Below, piece by piece: positions 1 to 9,682 of a stretch of DNA of 64,000 nucleotides. A program made the translations under genes and the position numbers. Position 1 is the first letter of the stretch. Every line of letters begins with the position of its first letter. Under the pieces are notes generated by a model. It saw only the letters and a program-made list of their open reading frames with translations. It ran no database searches and had not been told where the DNA came from. The stretch comes from Nostoc sp. NMS4 (lineage in GTDB: Bacteria > Cyanobacteriota > Cyanobacteriia > Cyanobacteriales > Nostocaceae): the NCBI RefSeq assembly GCF_017115095.1, contig NZ_JABXKI010000165.1:1-64000 (forward strand), written 5' to 3'.

Positions 1-66
1 ACGTACTTATTGCATGAAAATTTACCACCTTAAAACCCTTAGAGTCAACACCCTAGCTGGTATCTG

Positions 67-1152
67 ATGCGTTATCAGGACGTTGCATTTGCAATGCAAG
101 ACAAACGGATTTCGGCTAAACGTCCGCCAATTAGCAAATTATCCCAATTAGAGCAACAGAATATATTTCCACTTTTGGAAAGTTTATCAAAGTGGATGCT
201 GTTTTGCGACCCCCCAGAACACACACGTCTACGCACGCTATTTAATAAAGCATTCACTCCTCATATTATTGGCAGTATGGCACCCAGTATTCACTCTTTA
301 GTAAACCAACTTATCGATAGTATTTATAAACGGGGTAACATAGATATTATTCATGATTTAGCTTACCCAATACCTGCAATCGTTATTGCACAAATGCTGG
401 GTGCAAATTCCGAAGACTACGAACAGTTTAAGAAATGGTCATCAGATTTAGCTAAATTTTTTGGACTGTTCCGTATGGACACAGAAATTTTGACTAATGC
501 TAAAAAAAGTATTCTGGAAATGAAACAATACTTCCACTTCATACTGGAAGAACGTCGTTGTCAACCCCAAGATGATCTCATAAGTAGCCTCATCTTTGCA
601 CAAGAGAAAGAAAATTCACTCTCAGACGAAGAAATTTTATCAAATTGTGTTTTCTTAACCTTTGCAGGCCATGAAACTACCACTAACTTAATTGCTAATG
701 GCTTACTTGCTTTACTCGCAAATCCCAGTCAGATGCAAAAGTTAAAGAATGACCCTTCCTTAATCACAACTGCTGTGGAGGAGTTTTTGCGCTACGATAG
801 CCCAGTACAACGGCAAGCCCGCATAGCACTTACCGATCTCGAAATCAATGGTCAACAAATTCGCCAAGGGCAGCGCCTATTTCTAGCGATTGGTGCTGCT
901 AACCGTGACCCTGAGCAATTCTTCAATCCCGACAAATTAGATATTACACGTTCACAAAACCCACATTTAGCTTTTGGCAAAGGAACCCACTTTTGCCTCG
1001 GCGCATCCCTCGGCAGACTTGAGGCACAAATAGCTATAAATACCATTGTCCAACGCTTGCCTAATCTGCGGTTAGATACAGATCAGATTGAATGGTATGA
1101 AAACCCTTCCTTGAGGGGCATGAAATCAATGCCTGTTGCTTTCAATTTTTGA
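67..1152 (+). CDS. Cytochrome P450, probably 5'-truncated (lacks the usual N-terminal ~50 aa)
   Basis: I-helix FAGHETT, ExxR region (EEFLRYDSPVQ), heme loop AFGKGTHFCLGASLGR. An in-frame TAG lies just upstream of SQHPSWYLMRYQDV. Confidence 0.9.
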   Translation: MRYQDVAFAMQDKRISAKRPPISKLSQLEQQNIFPLLESLSKWMLFCDPPEHTRLRTLFNKAFTPHIIGSMAPSIHSLVNQLIDSIYKRGNIDIIHDLAYPIPAIVIAQMLGANSEDYEQFKKWSSDLAKFFGLFRMDTEILTNAKKSILEMKQYFHFILEERRCQPQDDLISSLIFAQEKENSLSDEEILSNCVFLTFAGHETTTNLIANGLLALLANPSQMQKLKNDPSLITTAVEEFLRYDSPVQRQARIALTDLEINGQQIRQGQRLFLAIGAANRDPEQFFNPDKLDITRSQNPHLAFGKGTHFCLGASLGRLEAQIAINTIVQRLPNLRLDTDQIEWYENPSLRGMKSMPVAFNF

Positions 1153-1218
1153 AATACTTCCCTTGAAGTGTAATAGATTTTTGTTTTAGGTAGACCCATA
1201 AAAATAGAACTAAGTCAA

Positions 1219-1385
1219 TCACTCCCAAGTGATATCTGCATTCTCAAATAACGGCAATTGAATCACTTGGGTCTGTTTGGCATTATCCAGATTAGATAAC
1301 GAAATCCCCAGCAACCTAATACTGCGATTCTCCAAGTCAATCGACTCAAACAGCGCTTTGGCTATCTCAAAAATTGTTTTTGAAG
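1219..1385 (-). pseudogene. Remnant of DNA polymerase IV (DinB) C-terminus
   Basis: Minus-strand translation FEIAKALFESIDLENRSIRLLGISLSNLDNAKQTQVIQLPLFENADITWE* resembles the DinB little-finger and C-terminal tail. No upstream DinB sequence is seen. Confidence 0.7.
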
Positions 1386-1609
1386 TATTACCATTTCTAC
1401 CAAGCGGCGAGAACGACTATTCTCTCTTTAATTTGTGATTCGATATATTTGAGAAATTTCTCACTCCAATAGTACATTAGCACTAGAGCGAGTTTTGGGC
1501 TTTCATCTGCTTTTTCATTGAGAAAGTTTTTGTAGCAATAAAGTTACACTTGATTGAGTAGCATTTTGTCATCACGTTGCCAACGCACGGTATCAGAGGG
1601 AGCAAAGGC

Positions 1610-3145
1610 ATGACTATTGGTGTTTGGGTTCTCGGAGATCAACTTTGGGCTGGGCAGTCAGCGCTAGAGAGTTGCCTACAACAACACCAACAGACTCCTG
1701 TGATTTTTATCGAATCTCTTGCCCATGCAGGGCAACTTCCTTATCACTTGCAAAAACTGGTATTGGTCTGGTCAGCCATGCGTCACTTTGCTGCCGAATT
1801 GCGATCGCTTGGCTTCCCAGTAACATACGCTCAAAGCCAAGACTTCAATACACCTTTACTCCAATGGATTGAGCAATACCAAATTACCGAACTGCGGGTG
1901 ATGACTCCAACAGATCGCCCTTTTGCTACATTAATTCAAAAGTTAAACTTGACAATTCAAGTCACTTTTACACCAAATAACCGTTTTATCTGGAGTGATC
2001 AGGAGTTCATTGACTGGGCAAGTGGACGCAAACGCCTAATCATGGAGGACTTTTACCGCCAGGGACGAAAGCGGTTCAACATTCTTATGTCCGGCAACCA
2101 ACCTGTTGGTGGTCGATGGAACTTTGACAAACAAAATCGCAAACCACCAAAAGGCAAACTGACCTTACCCGAAGCTTTATGGTTTGAACCAGACTCAATT
2201 ACACAAGATGTAATTGACTTCATTAAGCAATCAGAGGCATTCCAGGACAATCAAAGTTACTGGCTCCTTGAACCCTTCGGCTGGGGTGTAACGCGACAGC
2301 AAGCACTACAAGTAATGAAGTTTTTTATCGAAACACGTTTGTCTTCATTCGGGCCATACCAGGACGCGATGGTGACTGGCGAACAGACAATGTGGCACGC
2401 GATGCTTTCGCCTTATCTCAACATTGGATTGCTTCATCCCTTGGAAGTTGTTCAGGCGGCAGAACTTGCATATTTAAACAATAGCAGCGACTGGGAGCTA
2501 AACAGCATTGAAGGCTTTATCCGTCAGGTGCTTGGCTGGCGAGAGTATATGCACGGTGTTTATGTTTACCTAGATGATGACTATTCAGAACGTAACTGGT
2601 TTAACCACACTCATCCACTGCCTGCTTTTTATTGGACTGGCGATACACAGATGAATTGTCTGCACCAAATTCTTACTCAGGTTAAACAAATAGGTTATGC
2701 TCATCATATTCAACGGTTGATGGTGTTGAACAACTTTGCAATGATAGCAGGTATCTCCCCCCAAGAACTTGAAGACTGGTTTCATGCTGCTTTTATTGAT
2801 GGCTACGATTGGGTAATGCAAACCAATGTCATTGGCATGGGGCAGTTTGCTGATGGTGGAATGATTGCATCTAAGCCTTATGCTGCTTCTGCTAACTACA
2901 TCAACAATATGAGCGACTATTGTAAAAATTGTGCTTATAACCATCGCCAGCGCAGTACGGATAATGCTTGTCCTTTCAACTTTTTTTATTGGGACTTTCT
3001 GGCTCGTCATTATGACTTGCTTAAAAACCAGCCACGCATGACTCAAATCTTGCGTAACTTAGAGCGAATCTCTTTTGATGAGCTTCAAATAATCCGTTCT
3101 AAGGCTTCAGATTGGCACACCACACAATCAGAAACCGTTAATTAA
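1610..3145 (+). CDS. Cryptochrome/photolyase family protein, FeS-BCP (PhrB-like) type
   Basis: Photolyase N-terminus GVWVLGDQLW, FAD domain, and Cys-rich C-terminus (YCKNCAYNHRQRSTDNACPFNFFYWDFL) typical of FeS photolyases. The ATG at 1610 is preferred over the upstream TTG. Confidence 0.88.
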   Translation: MTIGVWVLGDQLWAGQSALESCLQQHQQTPVIFIESLAHAGQLPYHLQKLVLVWSAMRHFAAELRSLGFPVTYAQSQDFNTPLLQWIEQYQITELRVMTPTDRPFATLIQKLNLTIQVTFTPNNRFIWSDQEFIDWASGRKRLIMEDFYRQGRKRFNILMSGNQPVGGRWNFDKQNRKPPKGKLTLPEALWFEPDSITQDVIDFIKQSEAFQDNQSYWLLEPFGWGVTRQQALQVMKFFIETRLSSFGPYQDAMVTGEQTMWHAMLSPYLNIGLLHPLEVVQAAELAYLNNSSDWELNSIEGFIRQVLGWREYMHGVYVYLDDDYSERNWFNHTHPLPAFYWTGDTQMNCLHQILTQVKQIGYAHHIQRLMVLNNFAMIAGISPQELEDWFHAAFIDGYDWVMQTNVIGMGQFADGGMIASKPYAASANYINNMSDYCKNCAYNHRQRSTDNACPFNFFYWDFLARHYDLLKNQPRMTQILRNLERISFDELQIIRSKASDWHTTQSETVN

Positions 3146-3247
3146 TAGTGTAAAATAATATTCGCAATTATTCCAGGCTGGCAATCATAGGCTTTCGAGG
3201 GGTGGTTGTGGCAAGGGACAAGGAAGGCGATCGCATATACGCACTCA

Positions 3248-3439
3248 TCACCGTTCATCCCGCAACCACTCCAACCCCATCCGCAACGCTGCCTCCGCCG
3301 TGTAAAAAATCTTTTGTTCCCCGAATATGCCACCTGTCCGGCTGATAATCCGAAACTGCCAGCAATGCCCTGGCGTGTAAAAAACCATTAGGACACTGCT
3401 GTTGACACAGAGTACGGTATCAACTTTAACTTGGGACAT
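3248..3439 (-). CDS. Small conserved-looking hypothetical protein
   Basis: 63-aa ORF, FYTPGHCWQFRIISRTGGIFGEQKIFYTAEAALRMGLEWL. Composition looks coding, but support is weak. Confidence 0.35.
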   Translation of the reverse strand: MSQVKVDTVLCVNSSVLMVFYTPGHCWQFRIISRTGGIFGEQKIFYTAEAALRMGLEWLRDER

Positions 3440-3486
3440 TTACTGTTGTTGTGGGTGGGTGTGATGATTTAATTGTCTGCAATTTC

Positions 3487-4830
3487 TCACCCAATCAAAC
3501 CTAGATGGCGATGGAAAACTTCAACAGCATTCGCCACACCATCCTCATCCCTAATCTTCTGGCCTAACTCCTGGGCTTTACACCGCATGACCTCATCACC
3601 CAGTACTACTTCAATTGCTGCTGCTAAAGTTTTTTCTGACACCTTCTTGTACGGTATCGGCGCAGGGCTGACTCCCAACCGAGTTAGCTTTTCTCCCCAA
3701 ACTGGCTGATCTGCAAAAAAAGGTACGGTAACTGATGGTGTCCCAGCACGTAACACTGCCGCAGTTGTACTAGCTCCTCCGTGATGTACTACTGCTGGCA
3801 CTTGAGGAAATAACCAATCATGCGGAACTTCCTTGATCACAAACACTCGTAGCGAATCTTTTATATTCACCGTTCTTCCAACGTTACCCCAGCCTGATAA
3901 TATAATCCCGCCTTGATGGGTTTTCTTTAAGGCTTCCACGATGTAATGTGTGAGATATTCTGGATTCGGCATCGTCATGCTCCCAAATCCAAAACACAAA
4001 GGCAATTGCTTTCGTCCCAGAAAATCCTCTAGTTCCAGAGGTGGCTCGTATTCGGAGGCTTGGTCAATAAACCAAAAACCAGTTACATACACCCATGCAG
4101 GCCAGTCACGGGGTCTTGGGATGACGTGCGAACTAAACCCGTACAATACAGGGATTCGTGATACATTTGCCGGAGTCTTCTGTCTGAAGCGTCTGCCGAA
4201 ATATGGTAGAGGCGGCAATTTCAAAGTCTCTGTTCTGAAGTGATTGAGCAATTTTCGATATCTTTGCCAGTGCAAAAACTCTACTAGTAAGTAGCTGCCA
4301 TAGTTGATCGCTTTCTTTAGCGGGTTTTTAGTTATTTGAGCAAATCTCAAAAACCCAAACATCCCTGTAGGACTCAACGGCAAAACTGATGCAAAAAAGC
4401 AGGGTACGCCTAATTTCTCTGCGATGTGATATCCAAAGGTAGCTAACGGCGTGTAGATAATTACCTCACTTCCCTGACACGCACTCCAAGCTGATTCCAA
4501 CTGTTGAAGTAAAAGCTTATCTCCTTCTTCTTTTTTCAACTTTTCTCCCGCTATCAATCGCTGCCCTTGTTTCGATTGCAAAAACTCTTCCATATTGCCA
4601 GCGATCGCCGCAAACTTTAAATCGAACTTCCTCACAAATAACTCAAAGTTCTCATGGGTTGCTACGGTTACTTCATGTCCAGCACGTTTCAAGCCAATAG
4701 CCAAAGCGCAGTATGGTTGCAAGTCTCCCCTTGAACCTACTGTTAGGATCGTAATCTTCAGTTTCCGGCTTGGTGCTATAGGTAGACTTTGGCTCAAATG
4801 CTTTTTCCTGCTGAAAACGTAATGATTCAA
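3487..4830 (-). CDS. GT1-family glycosyltransferase (UGT/sterol-glucosyltransferase-like)
   Basis: N-terminal ITILTVGSRGDLQPYCALAIGLKRAGHEVTVATH and C-terminal VPAVVHHGGASTTAAVLRAGTPSVTVPFFADQPVWG motifs. Confidence 0.9.
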   Translation of the reverse strand: MNHYVFSRKKHLSQSLPIAPSRKLKITILTVGSRGDLQPYCALAIGLKRAGHEVTVATHENFELFVRKFDLKFAAIAGNMEEFLQSKQGQRLIAGEKLKKEEGDKLLLQQLESAWSACQGSEVIIYTPLATFGYHIAEKLGVPCFFASVLPLSPTGMFGFLRFAQITKNPLKKAINYGSYLLVEFLHWQRYRKLLNHFRTETLKLPPLPYFGRRFRQKTPANVSRIPVLYGFSSHVIPRPRDWPAWVYVTGFWFIDQASEYEPPLELEDFLGRKQLPLCFGFGSMTMPNPEYLTHYIVEALKKTHQGGIILSGWGNVGRTVNIKDSLRVFVIKEVPHDWLFPQVPAVVHHGGASTTAAVLRAGTPSVTVPFFADQPVWGEKLTRLGVSPAPIPYKKVSEKTLAAAIEVVLGDEVMRCKAQELGQKIRDEDGVANAVEVFHRHLGLIG

Positions 4831-4930
4831 AAATTGTACTAATTTCCTGTGCCTCTGGGCGATAAACCAATACAGTTTAGATCAGCCCGTTTTTTCGTAA
4901 CTGGTCAAAACAATTCACGCATGACCAATT

Positions 4931-5611
4931 TCATGAAATGGTCAAAGGAATCCCATTATCTTTGGGTTTTAAATTGAGAATAAACGGAACAGCTTTCAAT
5001 ACCCAATCGGACACAGGTGTATAATTAGCAGCTTCTTCTCCAAAGCTAATAGAAAGCATATCTGTATGAATAATCCCCGGATTGAGGGGTATAGCTGCCA
5101 TACCAGTTGGCAATTCTTGTGCCAAAGAACGAGTTAATCCTTCTATTGCCCACTTGGAAGCACAATATGGTGCAACTTGGGGTGAAGTCGAACGTCCCCA
5201 GCCAGAACTAAAGTTAACAATAATACCCCGTTTCTTTTTCACCATTGCTGGTACGAAATGGCGAATTATATTCGCTACTCCTTTGATATTGATATCTATC
5301 AGATCAGAAAATTCTTCAGATGGTATTTCCCACAAAGGTGCTGGATAATTGGTAATTGCCGCATTATTTATCACTATATCTGGCGGTGAATATTTTTGAA
5401 GTACGTCTTGGGCCCATTTTTTTACAAGCGGTTCATTTGCCACATCTACAGATGTGAAATCGTTGATAGCACTAAATTTCTGGCGTATTTTATCAATAGC
5501 ATCTGATGAACGGGCGCAACCAATAACAGTATGTCCCTGTTGAATAAAACCCTCAGCCATTGCATAACCTAGACCTTTACTTATGCCTGTAATTAAGATG
5601 AGCTTATTCAT
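4931..5611 (-). CDS. Short-chain dehydrogenase/reductase
   Basis: TGISKGLG Rossmann motif, NNAA, and YCASKWA active site. Confidence 0.9.
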   Translation of the reverse strand: MNKLILITGISKGLGYAMAEGFIQQGHTVIGCARSSDAIDKIRQKFSAINDFTSVDVANEPLVKKWAQDVLQKYSPPDIVINNAAITNYPAPLWEIPSEEFSDLIDINIKGVANIIRHFVPAMVKKKRGIIVNFSSGWGRSTSPQVAPYCASKWAIEGLTRSLAQELPTGMAAIPLNPGIIHTDMLSISFGEEAANYTPVSDWVLKAVPFILNLKPKDNGIPLTIS

Positions 5612-5633
5612 ATTTTTCTGTTATTATTAGATT

Positions 5634-7037
5634 TCAGTTTTTTTCCGGTCGGTTTCGTGGAGGTATGGTTCGTCCATCATAAAACTGAATAACCAATTTA
5701 CTAAGTCCCATCCATGCTAGTGCAAAGATTAAGGGAGCTAGAGTTTCAATCACAACTACTACAACTGATGTTGTCTGAAAAAATAAAAAAAGCATTGGAA
5801 TCCAAGCCAAAGTAAATACTGTTGCAACTCCACTCCCAAATCTCAATCGCTCAATAATAGAAAGCGCCGAGCTACAACTGGCACATTTTTCTGTATGAGA
5901 ATGATATCTCTCCAGCAGCACGGACTTTGCCAATGGAGGAGAAAAAGTCTCTTTGCCAAACGGTTCAGCGTTATATTGGTTTACCCACTGACGCAACTCA
6001 AATACAAAACTATCTGCTTTGGTTGGAAGGTAAAAGGCTTTAGTAAAGTTCGCGCTACCTCCTTTAGCTTCAAGATACCTTTCTTGATAGTGGAGAAAAA
6101 TTTGATCGTCTTCTAAAACACCATTTTGTCCAATGTGGTAATACCAACGCGGTCTGAGCTTAATAAACCAACCTGGAAGTTTATCAGGAAACTTAAAAGG
6201 AAAACGTGCAAATACACGACATTCTCCTTTACGTATGGGTGTAGCATAAACAACGGTTAGAATTCTGCCGCGCTGGGAGTTGATGTCATGCCACATTAAA
6301 CTTGGAGCGACGAAGGTTGTAGATAACTCTCCTGATTGCCCTGGTTTCAAACCTTGTTTCCAAATCCCTTTGAATCCATGTTTTCCAGATTCAATCACTT
6401 CAAGCTCCAAAGGTGCCGCATTTGCCCTATTTCCTACCGTTTTATGGTGTGTAAAGGATATGTGGCTAGGATCTAGTATATTTTCTAGCAGTGTTAATGC
6501 ATCATAAGGTACATCTCTAAATGTATTAATTACAACCCATCCTTCTGGAGATTCTTCTAATGGTTCAATTATTGGAACTTCGGTTTTGGCAGCATTTTCA
6601 TATTCACCAACGTATACAAATAGCAGCCCTTGTTTTTCAATAGTTGGCAATGATACCACACAAGCTCGTTTTGATGTCTCTGCTGTTCCACCTTCGACCT
6701 GTTGAGGAATCCTTTGACAATTTCCATCGCCAGAAAAAGCCCAACCGTGATAGGGACATTCCAACAGCCCATCGTCACTAATCCTGCCTTCGGACAACGG
6801 TGCTAAACGATGAGGACACTGGTCTTCAAAGCTTCTCCAAGATTGGGCAAGTTTATCCCACCAAATTACAATATCTCTTCCCAACACTGTAAAAGGGGTT
6901 GGTTTTGATTTGTCTAAGTCCTCTAGGTAATGGATGGGATACCATGCCTCTTTACAATCAAAACTATTTGGATCGCTGCCGCCCCCAGGCTGTTTTGAGT
7001 GAAAACTATCTCTGACGTTCACTTCTTTCTCAAGCAT
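5634..7037 (-). CDS. Rieske [2Fe-2S] oxygenase (pheophorbide a oxygenase-like)
   Basis: CPHRLAPLSEG and CPYHGWAF Rieske motifs, DPSHISFTHH iron site, C-terminal membrane helices. Confidence 0.9.
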   Translation of the reverse strand: MLEKEVNVRDSFHSKQPGGGSDPNSFDCKEAWYPIHYLEDLDKSKPTPFTVLGRDIVIWWDKLAQSWRSFEDQCPHRLAPLSEGRISDDGLLECPYHGWAFSGDGNCQRIPQQVEGGTAETSKRACVVSLPTIEKQGLLFVYVGEYENAAKTEVPIIEPLEESPEGWVVINTFRDVPYDALTLLENILDPSHISFTHHKTVGNRANAAPLELEVIESGKHGFKGIWKQGLKPGQSGELSTTFVAPSLMWHDINSQRGRILTVVYATPIRKGECRVFARFPFKFPDKLPGWFIKLRPRWYYHIGQNGVLEDDQIFLHYQERYLEAKGGSANFTKAFYLPTKADSFVFELRQWVNQYNAEPFGKETFSPPLAKSVLLERYHSHTEKCASCSSALSIIERLRFGSGVATVFTLAWIPMLFLFFQTTSVVVVVIETLAPLIFALAWMGLSKLVIQFYDGRTIPPRNRPEKN

Positions 7038-7194
7038 TTTTGATGTTTATTAACTTTTATTGCCCACTCTCAGATTTATTTTAGCTAGTATGAACATTGG
7101 CTGTATGGCGATCGCATTTCCATTCTTGATTTTATGAATAGCCACTAAGACGGCAGATAATATGCTATTGGTAAACACTGACCGAACAATTCAC

Positions 7195-7262
7195 AATTCG
7201 CAGTGACGCTCCTTCTCTGCGAGACGCTACGCGAACGTCGCTAAGGCTGCGCTAACGCAATT
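7195..7262. repeat. Interspersed Nostoc-type palindrome-rich repeat
   Basis: gcagtgacgctccttctctgcgagacgctacgcgaacgtcgctaaggctgcgc resembles the 'gagacgctacgcgaacg' repeats common in Nostocales. Confidence 0.55.
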
Positions 7263-7361
7263 GTAGACGTAATTGAAAATTGATTAATTGAGGTTACAGA
7301 GCAACTAAATTTATTGATGGCGTATAAATTTAAACACTGCATTTGGCTTTCACTGCCATTA

Positions 7362-7432
7362 CAGCACTTCCGGCAGCTATGATAGTCCAGGGGCAAGAGG
7401 AAAACTGTATTGCATAATAGCCGGAAGCGCTG
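7362..7432. mobile_element. 71-bp MITE-like element, TA-flanked
   Basis: TIR CAGC(A/G)CTTCCGGC; TA at 7360-7361 and 7433-7434. The size and TA duplication suggest IS630/Tc1-type mobilisation. Confidence 0.6.
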
Positions 7433-7502
7433 TATCCGCCGATATCAATATGGAATTAAACATCATAACTATAGTTAATCAGATAGCCAAAGCTTCGATC
7501 TG

Positions 7503-8159
7503 CTACTTATTAGAGTTTTTGTGCTTCGTAGAGTCAACTAACCTATATGATTGGTCAGGTTCACTCGTCGGAGGAAACGGATGCCCACTAATTGATGTTA
7601 CCTCTAGCCCTGTGCCTTTTCCATTAGAATTGATTACTTCGTACTGTCCGCTAACGGGAGTGCGTTCGCCTGGACTATGCAATGAAGATTGAGGCTCCTC
7701 TGATTGGCTTAACCCTGTAGTACCAGCAGTATAAATTAGATAAAACTGCCTCGTAATTTCAAAACCTGGAACATAACCACCGTGGAACGGTATTTCTAAT
7801 AGTTGACTGAGCGCCCCTTTAATTTCTGAGATTGGTTTAAGCAGTTTTTCGTTGTCCTGGCTCCATCTAATAATTTGTGCATCTAGCAATTCTTGAAACT
7901 CAAGAGCGTGTAACGTCGCCTCCGAAGAGGCAGTTTGGCTATCTATAACAATCGATAACTTGAGAGTGAACAAAAGTTTCGTTTGTATTTGTGAAGAATC
8001 ATCATTAGAGGTAACTTGCGTACAATACTCATCTACATGAAAACCAAACTGAGCCTTAAAATGGGAAAATCTCTGTGTTTGAAGTTGTTCGCTAAGATAT
8101 GGTATCAATCCACTATCGGGATCTAATAGGATTTGACGGACGATTGGTATTTGTATCAT
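7503..8159 (-). CDS. Hypothetical protein with a C-terminal YjzC-like segment
   Basis: 218-aa ORF. The C-terminal PGERTPVSGQYEVINSNGKGTGLEVTSISGHPFPPT looks like a short YjzC-type motif. Confidence 0.6.
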   Translation of the reverse strand: MIQIPIVRQILLDPDSGLIPYLSEQLQTQRFSHFKAQFGFHVDEYCTQVTSNDDSSQIQTKLLFTLKLSIVIDSQTASSEATLHALEFQELLDAQIIRWSQDNEKLLKPISEIKGALSQLLEIPFHGGYVPGFEITRQFYLIYTAGTTGLSQSEEPQSSLHSPGERTPVSGQYEVINSNGKGTGLEVTSISGHPFPPTSEPDQSYRLVDSTKHKNSNK

Positions 8160-8454
8160 AAATACTCTACAAGTTTTAAATTAAACGTTTTCTTGATTAA
8201 CAATTTCACCAGTTTCAGCACTTTAAGGCATCCATCAAACTGACGAGACTTAGCTCAATCGCTCTACCGATTTACTTAAAACATCTTTGGTGCTGCTTTT
8301 TTGCCAGATAATTGCTAAATTCCTAAGTAAGGGACTCGTATTTTCCATAAATTTGCTGTAGAGTGTTAATTCCGTACTTTTTATTAACACCCGAATTTCT
8401 ACAAATCTACTGTGTCATTCAAATTTTAAGCCAATGCCTTCGAGGGAACAGCCA

Positions 8455-8748
8455 ATGAAAACTTCTAATGATACAGATGCAAAAAAAATCATCAAAAAAT
8501 CCGACAAGCTTACCCTGAGACAGATGAAGTTAATCGAGGAGGCAGAAGACCAACTTCTTGAAGCTAATACTGACAATTCTACTGCCCCTGTAGTTGAGGT
8601 TGAGGAGAAACCAGTAGCAATTTCAGAGCCTAGAGTTCCTGACTATGTTCCATTCCTTGACAATCCTCCAGTACAATCGGTGGGAAATTCCGGCTGGCAA
8701 GTGTCTGATGTCTGGCGAGATATTCGGGTAGATGATTTTTGTAATTAA
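8455..8748 (+). CDS. Small acidic hypothetical protein
   Basis: ~98-aa ORF MKTSNDTDAKKIIKKSDKLTLRQMKLIEEAEDQLLEAN...DDFCN; coding-like composition. Confidence 0.5.
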   Translation: MKTSNDTDAKKIIKKSDKLTLRQMKLIEEAEDQLLEANTDNSTAPVVEVEEKPVAISEPRVPDYVPFLDNPPVQSVGNSGWQVSDVWRDIRVDDFCN

Positions 8749-9047
8749 AGCAGACAAATTGTATTCCCAGACGGTTCTGCATCAAGGCGGTTGCAGTTAT
8801 CCACGCAGTATTGCCGCCTGAGCAACTTTTGTAAACTATCTTTGCACTCAGTCAAAGCTATAGTTAATTGTGCCTATAATAAGTTACGGCTAATTATAAC
8901 TAGAAGTTAGCACTTCACCTGTATATTGCTTGACTTACGCATTACAAGCGATACCAGGGATAACCAAAATTCATCGGCAGCGCAATAGTTTCTATTCTCG
9001 TTGCCAATATGCTCAGTCAGCGATCGCATGTTGGAAAAGTAGTGAGC

Positions 9048-9085
9048 AGAGGGGCAGAGGGGCAGAGGGGCAGAGGGGCAGAGGA
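9048..9085 (+). repeat. Short tandem repeat (ggggcaga)n
   Basis: Four consecutive ggggcaga units just before the ATG at 9086. Confidence 0.9.
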
Positions 9086-9474
9086 GATGGAGAAAGAACC
9101 GATTAAAAGTCATAAAGACTTGAAAGTTTATCAAATGGCTTTCGATGCCGCCATGAAAATCTTTGAACTCTCCAAAAAGTTTCCTGTTGAGGAGCGTTAT
9201 TCATTAACCGATCAGATTCGCCGCTCGTCCCGTTCTGTGTGTGCAAATATGGCAGAGGCTTGGCGAAAACGTCGTTATGAGGCAGCAAATGTCAGCGAAA
9301 CTGAATGATTGCGAGTCCGAAGCTGCTGAAACTCAGACTTGGATTGAGTTCGCTGTTAAATGTAACTATCTCTCTGTCGAATCAGGTAGAGAACTATATG
9401 GAACTTACAACCAAATTTTAGGTGGTCTAGTAAATATGATTGCCAACCCAACACCTTGGTTAATGAAACGTTAG
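9086..9474 (+). pseudogene. Four-helix-bundle protein (S23/IVP/Avd-like), frameshifted near 9296
   Basis: SHKDLKVYQMAFDAAMKIFELSKKFPVEERYSLTDQIRRSSRSVCANMAEAWRKRRYEAANVS in frame 3, continuing as KLNDCESEAAETQTWIEFAVKCNYL in frame 1. Removing one G restores the frame. Confidence 0.85.
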
Positions 9475-9503
9475 GATTCTTTCTCCTCTGCCCCTCTGCT
9501 CCC

Positions 9504-9508
9504 CTGCT
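9504..9508. repeat. Target-site duplication CTGCT, left copy (right copy at 14687-14691)
   Basis: CTGCT immediately flanks both terminal inverted repeats. Confidence 0.9.
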
Positions 9509-9518
9509 TGTGACTTAC

Positions 9519-9670
9519 ACCATAAGCTGTCCGTTTTTGAAACCATAAGTTGTCCGCAGTAGAAGTCCAAAAGCGGATTATTACGTTTAGTAGCCGAACA
9601 GTAAAAGTAGTGTTTTGAAATGATAAAGTGACCGAAAGTTCATTATTCAAGCATAAACAGTCCGAAAGTT
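9519..9670 (+). promoter_or_regulatory. Left-end transposase (TnsB-type) binding-site array
   Basis: ACCATAAGCTGTCCG (9519-9533), ACCATAAGTTGTCCG (9542-9556), and diverged copies TGATAAAGTGACCGAAAGTT (9621-9640) and GCATAAACAGTCCGAAAGTT (9651-9670). Confidence 0.75.
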
Positions 9671-9682
9671 ACAGATTTCTGT

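Noticed and set aside
67-7037. P450, Rieske oxygenase, SDR and glycosyltransferase as tailoring genes of the NRPS locus
   Set aside because: They are separated from the NRPS genes by a transposon and recombinase region of more than 9 kb, so the link cannot be supported.
8434-8748. RiPP precursor peptide
   Set aside because: Small acidic ORF with a C-terminal Cys, but no maturation enzyme, transporter or protease recognisable nearby.
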